A DNA stretch of 11,688 nt from Brachionus plicatilis (Eukaryota; Rotifera; Eurotatoria; Ploima; Brachionidae), in contig QEOQ01000506.1 in the NCBI GenBank assembly GCA_010279815.1, forward strand, positions 288,317 to 300,004. Direction: 5' to 3'. Shown in pieces: positions 1 through 8,100 of this stretch (positions are counted from its first letter, which is position 1; each line of letters opens with the position of its first letter). The position numbers and the translations under genes are program-made. The notes below the pieces were generated by a model. It was not told the origin of the DNA, ran no database searches, and saw only the letters and a list, made by a program, of their open reading frames with translations.

Positions 1-419
1 AATGATTCAATAGCAAAATCTTAAAAACTTTAAAAACAATCAGTTTATTCTGAGTAAATTAAAGAAAGATATTTTGATATGAACAAAAAAATCAAATAAA
101 TTAACTATATAAAAAAGATTGAATTATAAAAAAAAGAGACAATAATTAATTTTATTCACAAACATGTTTTAATTCATAATTAAAAAATTTGAATCTTTTA
201 ATATAATTTTAAAATTTATTTCAATTTAATCGCAGATGTATAAAATTTTAGTTTAAAATCAATAAATTAAATAGTTTAAAAAAAATCATCTTTAAATTAA
301 TGTGAAATTAATGTTCTTCAAAAATTTTTAAATGTTAGAAGTATTTTTAAAATAAAAATAATAACATTTTCAAAGCACATTGAGATTTGGTTCATTATTA
401 AGAAAGTTGATTTAGATTT
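1..419. other. AT-rich non-coding stretch
   Basis: No supportable ORF, RNA gene or clear repeat is visible. The sequence is almost entirely A/T runs. It lies downstream of the minus-strand membrane-protein exon ending at 420, so it would include that gene's 3' UTR and polyadenylation site. AATAAA-like words are too common here to choose one. Confidence 0.5.
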
Positions 420-1127
420 TCATAGCTCATCGAACAAAATAATTATTTGTAAAAGAGAAACGAAAAGAAAGCTTTGTTTAATAACATTTGTTGCAGAGTC
501 CATTGGCAAATTTCTATCTAATTTTAAATCAAATTTTGGTTGTTTGACTTCACATTTTCCAAAGCCTTTCCATGCTGGTTCTTTTTTTCCCAAAAATTCT
601 TGAATCATATAAACCCCATAATTATTAAATAATTTTTCATCATCTAGGGACTAACCATCATTTTTAAAAAAACGATAATTATAAACTGGATAATCATGCT
701 GATGATTTGGTCTCTCAATATATTGTAATTTAATTTTAAAATAGCTAATGTTTTGTTTACAAAATCCAAATGCATCCTGATTTAAATTTCCAGTACAGTC
801 AATTACTCTTTGATAGAACCTTTTGTAATAATAAGTGCAACTTTCTTTACTACATCTTTTCGAATTGGCACTTTTATTTTCACTCTTAATCAGCTCATTT
901 AATGAGCCTAAAATTTTTGCATCGATGTCCACTTCGCTTATATTACCACCAGATTTAATTTTTTCAATTTCATCCCATTTCAACAAGGCGATTTTAATTG
1001 TTTTTGGACTTATGTCTTTTGGTGTTCGATTAACATTTACCAACAAAGCTATATTTAATCCACAAAGTGTAATTGTCAATATTAACAAAAAAAAGCTTCC
1101 AATATGAACACATTTTTTACTGGTATC
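420..1127 (-). CDS. Unrecognised single-pass glycoprotein, two exons (5' end incomplete)
   Basis: I do not recognise this protein. Two minus-strand segments, 1127(or upstream)-656 and 598-420, are in the same frame and interrupted by a TAG at 653-651. A 57-bp GT-AG intron (655-599) removes that stop and keeps the frame, so I read them as two exons. The product starts with a hydrophobic segment of about 22 residues (1109 to about 1040; GSFFLLILTITLCG), followed by about 150 hydrophilic residues. These contain four N-glycosylation sequons (NRT, NIS, NKS, NIS) and several cysteines (CSKESC, IDC, GFCK, GKCE). That suits a signal anchor with an extracellular or lumenal domain. The C-terminus has a short hydrophobic patch (SFLFVSLLQIIILF) and ends with TGA at 422-420. 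There is no ATG in this frame upstream of the hydrophobic segment before a TAA at 1148-1146, so an upstream exon is required. The best acceptors are AAG at 1128 or CAG at 1120. The upstream exon could come from the adjacent four-helix ORF, but no convincing donor was found. Confidence 0.5.
599..655 (-). other. Short GT-AG intron, 57 bp
   Basis: The donor is GATG|GTTAGT and the acceptor is ATTCAAG|AA. Removing it joins a phase-1 exon end (G) to AA, giving GAA, and eliminates the in-frame TAG. The size matches the 47-67-bp introns of the androglobin gene in the same window. This is an inference from phase, size and splice words; no transcript is available. Confidence 0.6.
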
Positions 1128-1611
1128 CTTGTTTTTTACAAAAATTTAATGACAAAAAAACAACAGTAAAAAAAGTGCCAAGAAAGTAAATTAATATTAG
1201 AACTATTCTTGCCTGAACAAAAGAAACATTATAAAAGTTAAAACAAGAAATAAACTTGTAAGTAATTGCTTCTTTTGGAATAAAGAAAATTAAAAAGATC
1301 AAATTTTCAAATATCAAATAAAGAAAAAAATCTTTAATATTCTTAAAATCTTCGTCTTTTTCTATAAAAAGAATACTTCCTACCATGTAGACATTAAGAA
1401 TGAAAACAGGAAGAACAAATACGAAATTCATTAATTTGATAGCCAAGAATATATAAGGATAATTAATTGATTTATTAAAGTCATGAATTGAGAAAGAGGC
1501 CCTGTATAGAATATTTGACATCAATTTCCAGTCTAAGCCAAATATACAAATAGGTATCAGTGAAATTGAAATTCCAAAAAATAGAAAAGGTATTGACAAT
1601 ATTCGACGCAT
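1117..1611 (-). CDS. Hypothetical four-transmembrane protein, 164 codons
   Basis: The ORF runs from ATG at 1611 to TAA at 1119-1117. I do not recognise the family. The protein is very hydrophobic, with four likely membrane helices at about residues 4-25, 62-84, 95-111 and 134-156. The two-arginine N-terminus (MRRIL) would favour a cytosolic start. The loop after helix 1 is about 35 residues. The loop between helices 2 and 3 is charged (EKDEDFKNIKD), which suits a cytosolic face. No tetraspanin CCG motif or other family signature is visible. The stop lies just where the downstream glycoprotein exon becomes open (about 1127), so the two overlap or abut. They may be one gene with alternative splicing, or two genes. 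Length and amphipathic layout exceed chance expectation for such AT-rich DNA, but AT-rich DNA also yields spurious hydrophobic ORFs. Perfect-looking acceptor words inside it (TTTTGTTCAG at about 1217) leave open that it is itself spliced. Confidence 0.45.
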   Translation of the reverse strand: MRRILSIPFLFFGISISLIPICIFGLDWKLMSNILYRASFSIHDFNKSINYPYIFLAIKLMNFVFVLPVFILNVYMVGSILFIEKDEDFKNIKDFFLYLIFENLIFLIFFIPKEAITYKFISCFNFYNVSFVQARIVLILIYFLGTFFTVVFLSLNFCKKQGYQ

Positions 1612-1984
1612 AATGTTTCTTTGTTTTAATAAAAATTAAACTAAAATGAAAATTATCAATATAAATAGTCAATTTTTTAGCTCTAATTTCACAATTTTTT
1701 ATAAATTAATTTATGAAATTATTGTTAGATTAAAATCAATCAACCTTTAAGAAAAGCATAGCTTTTTTGTTAAAGAAAAATAATCAACTTTTTTTGAATT
1801 TTTTTTTCTAAATATTTATCTATGTTTTTCATTATATCTGCTATTACCATTTCCACATTTGGTAAAAAATTTTATTTCAAATCTCCAAACACTAAAATAT
1901 TATAATAACTAAAATATGTTATAACGCTTTTGATCTTCAAAACGATTTTCGTGATTTCTATATTCAGAACAATGTTCCTGAGTG

Positions 1985-2150
1985 AGAAAGTGATGAGAAT
2001 TTTTGGAGAAATTCTCACTTTTTCCAATTCAGATCTCGAAAAATAAAATGATCAAAAATTTTCTAATTTTTATCTCGTTGAGACCTTGTTTGAGAAAAAA
2101 AATGAGAATAATTCGAAAATTTCTCATATTTTCTAAGTTAGATCTCAAAT
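1985..2150. repeat. Direct repeat pair, each copy containing a hairpin
   Basis: Copies of about 60 bp lie at 1985-2043 and 2090-2150, roughly 70% alike by eye. Both run TGAGAAA...ATGAGAAT...TTCTCA...AGATCTC. In each, the middle folds: TGAGAATTT pairs with AAATTCTCA in copy 1, and ATGAGAA pairs with TTCTCAT in copy 2. The spacer (2045-2088) holds AAAATGATCAAA and TTGAGACCTTG, and these two words recur close together at 7521-7550, which suggests a dispersed family. Confidence 0.5.
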
Positions 2151-2420
2151 AAGAATAAGACCTAGGTACTGTTTGAATGGAAAATGATATCATTATTATA
2201 ACATTTTCATTATTATTCTATTTTTATAACCAGAAGTCTTTTAAATTTTCGAAAATTGACTTATAGATGACCCTTTTAGGCATGAGAAATCAAATTTTAT
2301 AGTTGTCTGACATTTTTTATTTTCTTGAAAAATGTAGAAAATATTACATTTTTACAATTTCATATTTTTAGATTTTGGTGCAATATTTCACTGAATTTTT
2401 ATTTTTAATTTTGGTTACTA

Positions 2421-2450
2421 AACAAGTCGCGGAGGGGACGAAGTCCCTGC
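2421..2450. repeat. GC-rich island with a small hairpin
   Basis: A GC-rich patch (CGCGGAGGGGACGAAGTCCC) stands out in AT-rich DNA. GGGAC at 2435-2439 and GTCCC at 2443-2447 form a five-pair stem with a GAA loop. It could be an end or internal hairpin of a decayed mobile element. No function is assigned. Confidence 0.35.
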
Positions 2451-2648
2451 TTTATTTGTTTATCTAGATTTAGTAGAATTATTTATGTTTTTTTTTTAAA
2501 CTTTTTTATTAAATAGATAGTACAAGAATAAAAAAGGATAAAGGTATTATTCTTTCCTTTGAGTGTTATTTTGCTATCGAAAATTCAGATAAAAATTTTG
2601 TAATTTTTGTTCCCGTAATTTTGTCCATTTTTGTTTGTTCTGTATCTA

Positions 2649-2678
2649 GTCCCAGTGGACACCCCTGACCCCCACATG
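2649..2678. repeat. Second GC-rich island
   Basis: This is a C-rich block (GTCCCAGTGGACACCCCTGA and onward to CCCCCACATG) about 200 bp from the first island. GTCC/GGAC around CAGT can form a four-pair stem. Two GC-rich blocks this close together in otherwise AT-rich DNA suggest the borders of an old inserted element, but the two are not clear inverted copies of each other. Confidence 0.3.
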
Positions 2679-4405
2679 AGATATACAAATTCTGAACAAA
2701 TTATAGGTTTAACTTTTTCAAAATATTGATTTTTAGGCTAAATAAATTATTTGAAAAAGAGGGTATTTTCTCAATTTTTATTGAAATCATTGATTATTTT
2801 TAAAGTTTATTTTTATTAAACATTAATTTTTTGTAATTTTTCATTAAATTTTATTTTCATGTTCAAAAATAGTAAAGAAATTTTATAAAAAAATCTAAAT
2901 AAAAATATAAGTTAAAAAATAAGAATTAAATGATATTTTTTGTAAAAAACTAAGACAAAAGATTATTTGATATTCGTGGGTGTCTTGCAATTTTCCTTTT
3001 GATTTTCCAGAGAAATGTGTCCCTAAAATTTCTCCGTAATTTGCACCATTATTATATCCAATTATTATCCTCTAAAATCTTTTAAATAGCTTTTTATTTA
3101 CACTTTTTTAATTAATAAACGATAGATCAAACAAATCTTTCATTTTTTGAAAAGTCTGATCAGTACGAGTTCGTATATATTGCTTTAAATGAAATTTTGG
3201 TGTTTTTGGTGTTTCTGTTTATTTTGATGTGTAAATTTTCTATTTTAAAGAAAATTTAATTGTTTTAAGAAATTTTCATTTCGGTATCAGTTATTGAAAT
3301 AGATACTTATTAAAAGTAAAAAACAAATTTGTTTGAATTTTTTTTAAAATGATTCTTTTTTTTTAAAGGTGAACAAAAAATTATTATTATTAATATTATC
3401 TAATCTTAAAAAAAATGTATTTAATCTGAAAAATAATTAAAATAAATGAGATTCGTTTAGAGTTTTACTTTTCCGAATAAGTGGCGTTCAGTTTTTTCTT
3501 AAAAAACACCGTTCAGCGTTTTAGTAATAGCCAGATGAACTCAATTTCAATTAAAAAAATGAAATAATAATAAGATTCTTCTAAAAGAAAAGAATGTTAA
3601 TTTTATTGATGTTTAAACTACATGTGAAGAAATTCTGTGATTAATCACTTAAATTCGTTGAGGATAAATCAAAAACTTACAAATGATGATCTTTACTTCA
3701 TTTTCAAAATTATTTAGCCTCACTTATAAAATCCATAGAGAAAGCGATTAAATATATAAATAAAATTTAAGGTTTAACAATCATCTCTTCCGTTTTAAAG
3801 CATCTTTTAAACTTCAACATAATCAGTATGAATTTTCAAAATCCAATCAATAATAATTTGTAAGAAATTACAATATTTCTTTAAAATTTATAATTAGATT
3901 CCTTAAAAAAAGGATTTGAAAATTTTAGATATGACACACTGGCTTTTAAAATATTCAAAATATTGTGAATCTATTTTTAACTTATTTAATTTTAATTGCT
4001 TCCTGAAAAATAATCTTAATGAACCTCAGAAAGGATCATTTTTTGACTTTTTAAAAATTAGGTTTTATATTAAATTCAATCTTTTATTACAATTTTTTAT
4101 GAAATCCAATTCAAAGATATGAATAAATAAATTAAAAAATATTGAAAAAAAGAATTTAAACATTTTGATCCTTTGATTGATATTTTTTTAAAATAAAACG
4201 ATTAATATTTTTATGAAATAAAATCTTGGCTATTTTCTATTCTACACTCGCTATTTTAAGTCCAGCTTGAACAATTCAATACAAAGTGATTTAATTTTAT
4301 TAAAATATTTTATTTTTTTATTTATCCATTAATTCTAAGCTAAAATATTATATTTATTGTATTTTTGAAGTTTAAAACTTATAGTCTTTATAACTTTTAA
4401 GGTTT

Positions 4406-4437
4406 ATTTCTGACAATTTTGATTTCTGACAATCTTG
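4406..4437. repeat. Two-copy 16-bp tandem repeat
   Basis: ATTTCTGACAATTTTG is followed immediately by ATTTCTGACAATCTTG, with one mismatch in 16. It is a local duplication in non-coding DNA with no visible function. Confidence 0.7.
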
Positions 4438-4913
4438 ACTATCTCCTGGTTAAGTTAAGACCTATCACTAGACATTGGATACATTTTGCAATTCAAACGC
4501 AAAAAATTAAACCATTTTTTAATTGACATATTTTTATTTTATAAAACGATTTTATTTTTTTCATATGACAATTGAATTATTGATATTACGGCTTAATGTT
4601 TTTGCTTAAAAAAACTTAATGATTATTTCAAAATAAAGCTCTTAATCCATGTTTCTTAAATAAAGACAGATCAATGGGAATTAAGTTACAGCAAATGTTG
4701 GCCAAGACAAGCAAATAAAACTAAAAATAGTATCTAACTTTGGCATTAACAGTTTCCAAGTGTCGGATTCAAATTTAAGAAATTTTGACAATAAAAACCA
4801 AATGCTTAATAGCAGATAAAAAAATAAAAAAATTTTAAAAATTAAATTTTTTCACAACAAAATAAATATAATGAATTTTATTAAAAAATTAATTCGAAAA
4901 AAATAAATTAAAT

Positions 4914-4919
4914 TTTATT
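4914..4919 (-). promoter_or_regulatory. Possible polyadenylation signal of androglobin
   Basis: AATAAA on the minus strand starts three bases after the TAG stop (4922). A second AATAAA lies at 4882-4877. Given the base composition, neither is diagnostic; the second would leave a more usual UTR length. Confidence 0.25.
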
Positions 4920-4921
4920 TT

Positions 4922-5104
4922 CTATTTTTTCTTTTTTCCTTTACCAGCGGAGCCTTTTTTCTTAGTATCGACTTTTTGCTGAGATGCCAGAACAGCTTCT
5001 TGATTAGCCATTTCTTCCAATCTTTTTCGCTCTGCCTCCAAAAATATTTGTCTAAATGCTTCTCTGGGTTCCATGACTTCCATTCTAGCTGCGTCAAGTT
5101 TTGA
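4922..5104 (-). CDS. ADGB: Androglobin last exon H
   Basis: 183 bp after acceptor TTTTTTAG (5105), 60 codons and a TAG stop. It reads SKLDAARMEVMEPREAFRQI, then a helical LEAERKRLEEMANQEA, then a lysine-rich end (KKKGSAGKGKKKK). The helix continues the coiled-coil-like end of exon G across a 67-bp intron (5171-5105). Another frame of the same DNA is also open, but this frame is the one in phase with exon G. Confidence 0.88.
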   Translation of the reverse strand, partial: SKLDAARMEVMEPREAFRQIFLEAERKRLEEMANQEAVLASQQKVDTKKKGSAGKGKKKK

Positions 5105-8100
5105 CTAAAAAATTTATTTTATTTTAATTTATTTAAATTTTTTCAAATCAATTAAAATTTTAAAAATTTACTTGTAAAACTTCACATTCTTCAATTTGTT
5201 TGATCTTTTGCTGAAATCTGTACTTTCGTTCCTCTTCCCTAAACTTGTTCATTTGCTCTTTAAATGAACTAAATTTATCAAATTCAATTTTTCGCATTTG
5301 AGCTTGTTCTTTTTCGAAGTTGTCATCCTTTACTTTTAGCTCGTAATACGAGTCTCGAATAAATGGATCAATGTCAATTGGCGGAAGGACAATCTTTGGT
5401 TTGGGAGGAGCTGGTGGGGTGTTTGTCAGAACTTCGTCATTAACTGCATGCTCGCCATCAGAAGGAGGTAAATTTTCAATTTTTATCTCAATTTTGGTGT
5501 TTTTTTTTCCTCTCTGGGCCTTTTCGTCACTTTTTTTAGCCTTGTCATTTTTGTTAGCTGAATTCTGTCCTTGATTTTCCTGATCTTCGTTTAACTTATC
5601 TAGCTCTTCATCTGTGACTGCACCACCGTCAGCTTTCACCAAATTTTCCCTAAGGAATCTGTGCCTTGAGGCCATTGCTTTGACAGAGCGTCCCATTTCG
5701 TGGCTTTCCCATGCTTTTTTCAGAGCCTTTATCTCCTCAATTCGATCAGTGTCTTTTTTTATCTCAATATTGTCAGATGAGGATGCGTCCGAGACCCATT
5801 TCAAAGTCCAATGTGGCTTAGTGATATCAAATGCAGAAGAAGCTGGACGCGACATGGATGACAACTGGCCTGACACATTGGTTTTGGACTTTTGAGCTTT
5901 TGCTTTTGCTGCCTTCAGAACAGCTCCTTTACTCTCCGAATTGACTGTCTTGTTCTCTTTAGATGGCGAAGGTGCACGGTCTTTTGAGAACACTTTTAAA
6001 TCGGCGGCCTCGCTTTCTTTCAGCGTGTTCACAAAAGACCACTGTGATGGAGATAGAGGCCAGCTGTTTTTCAAAACCACAGCTTCCAGAATGTACCGAT
6101 GGTTCTTGGAAAAAATAATTATGGCTTAAAAGTACTTACAGTGGTTCCTTGATCTGAATTTTCTTGGTAATTTTGGGCGAAAATGCGTGAATTGAAAAAT
6201 GAGAAAAATAAAGTTGTTTTTTGGTAAAAAATTTTTTCTATTTTTATTTTATAAAAAAAAGTGTAGGTGTAATTTAACGAAATTTTGCGTAATAAGACAA
6301 ATTTTTGCCAAAAATCAACTTTATTTTTGTCATTTTTTAAAACAAGAAAATCTAAAAAAATTGTAAATAAAAAAGCAAAAAAAGAAGAGAGTTAATGCTT
6401 TAAAGTAATTATCTTCTTTTAGGGTCATTACCCTGATGTAATTTGAATAAAAAACCAAAAAATAAAAAATATTTTCTGAATTTAATTTTTTTATATATTT
6501 AAAATAGCATTCAATATTTAAAAAAATTAAATTTTCTAAAAATATACTTGTGTATTTTTTTAACCAATAATTTTTGTATCTAATAGGTTTTAATTTTATA
6601 TGATTAAAAGATCCAAAACTTGAAAATTTTAATTACACAAAAATCTAATAAAATCATCATATACAAAATCAAAAAGCTTTTTATTAATAAATTTTTAAAA
6701 GAAATTAAAATTCTAAGAAAATAATTACTTTTAAAAATTAACTCTTTTATGTAATCTTTTAATTTTTAACTGTTTTATACAATTTAATGTAATTACACTT
6801 AGATTTATTTATTTTCTCTAGAATCGGCTTATTTCTTTGCATTTTTACGCAATAGAGCTTAAAATTAGGAATTTTTACCACAGATTACTAAAAATGATTA
6901 CTCCAAAATCTCATAATTTTGCTTAAAATTACCAAGAAAATTCAGATTATTATTAAATCAAGTTACTTTGACTGAATCGTCATCTTCGGCGTCCGGTCCG
7001 TATGATTGACGACTACTTGATCGCTTTAAATAATTTAAATAAAAAATTAATTCTGAATTGATTTTTAATTAATTATTTAAGCATCAAAAGAAGGATCGCA
7101 TTTCTAGATATATCTTTAAAAGATCCATTAAGAAAGGTGGTATCATGCAACTTTTACTGCCCCATAGATCTTAAAAGTTTATTTGCTAGATTGAATTTCA
7201 TCGACATTCATTGATTTTATTCTAGTTTAAACTATTTACAGAAAAAATTTCGAGCTCGTTTAATTTAAACATTTCTAACTTAAACTTTTTTTTTAGGTTT
7301 AAATAAAAATTTTTAAAAACAAAACTCTTTCAGTTAAAATTTAACATAAATGATTTAATAGAATAAAATTAAATTTTTTGATGTCCAAAATAAATGTGCA
7401 TTTTTTTTATCTTTTAAATTAATTATTTTGAAAAAAAATGCAATTTTTTATAATTTTATAATTTTCAAAACACTGGGATTAATAGTTTAACTAGCGGAAT
7501 GATTTTCAGACTATTAGAAAAAAAATGATCAAATTTTTATTGAGACCTTGCATGAAATTTCACAATGCCTTAAAAATTAACGATGCTAAAAATTGATAGA
7601 TTGTTATTCATAACTGATAGATTTTTTATTTTCATTTTTTTTAATTTTCTCAAATTCTATGTTGATTTAAGTTCGAGAATTAGAAATTTTAGTCAAATCT
7701 ATCTAATTAAAGTAATTTTTTGAAAAGTTTTAAATACCAATCCTGGTTTCTATTTATCTTTATTTTTTATTTGAACAAAAAAAGTATCAGCTCTAAATTT
7801 TTTTAATGATCCATGGCGAATAATTATTTCTTTAAGTTTTTAAATTAAATATCTTATTAATAGAAAAAAGTTCTGAGTTATTTTTCTATAAAATGCTCAA
7901 ATTAATCTGCTATTAAGATATTTTATAAAGCCAAAGCAAACAGTTATTTATTTCTTAAGACAAATATTTCCTTTTAATATTTACTTTTACAATCTTCAAA
8001 AATATAAATTGTCATTTGAAGTGAAAAAAAAGAAATTTAAACAAATTTACCGAGTGTCCTTGTTTATGATCAGATTTTAAATCAGTGCTGTTCGCCGATG

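Larger units (their letters stand above)
1612..4921. other. AT-rich intergenic region without genes
   Basis: I find no credible coding sequence on either strand over about 3.3 kb. Open frames are short and made of F/L/I/N/K, as expected from AT-rich DNA. It contains a duplicated hairpin repeat (1985-2150), two GC-rich islands (2421-2450, 2649-2678), a small palindrome near 3493-3509 and a two-copy 16-bp tandem (4406-4437). It lies between the 3' end of androglobin and the 5' side of the left membrane-protein locus, so the latter's promoter should lie somewhere inside it. I cannot locate it. Confidence 0.6.
6152..6947. mobile_element. Foldback/MITE-like element filling the F-G intron
   Basis: The 23 bases at 6152-6174 (ATCTGAATTTTCTTGGTA...) recur exactly in inverted orientation at 6925-6947 (...TACCAAGAAAATTCAGAT). 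Further in, 6389-6418 and 6717-6747 are also inverted copies (core AAGTAATTAT, about 26 of 30 by eye). A nested inverted pair lies at 6195-6236 and 6300-6338 (core AAAAATAAAGTTG). No coding sequence is seen inside. The element takes up all but 66 bp of an 862-bp intron (6966-6105). No target-site duplication longer than AT is visible, so the superfamily is unknown. Confidence 0.7.

Noticed and set aside
651..653. In-frame TAG stops at 651-653 and 11193-11195 as evidence for TAG read as an amino acid
   Set aside because: The first is removed by a clean 57-bp intron, the second is in a dead retrotransposon, and the androglobin gene ends in TAG at the expected place.
835..1107. Plus-strand 90-codon ORF
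   Set aside because: It is antisense to the minus-strand glycoprotein exon; hydrophobicity reflects the opposite strand's codons.
3493..3509. Perfect small palindrome GTTTTTTCTTAAAAAAC as a terminator
   Set aside because: The context is eukaryotic and intergenic, and A/T palindromes of this size are expected by chance here.
3916..4122. Plus-strand 68-codon ORF
   Set aside because: It is made mostly of F, L, N, K and I with no motif, in an AT-rich desert; no splice partners or conserved-looking pattern.
4915..5097. Minus-strand ORF starting MTQLEWKSWNPEK
   Set aside because: It is a different frame of the last androglobin exon; the phase-0 frame from 5104 to 4922 continues exon G and reads as its helical, lysine-rich tail.
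5371..6129. Three plus-strand ORFs of 62-93 codons opposite androglobin exon G
   Set aside because: They are antisense shadows of the real exon, with no domain or start context of their own.
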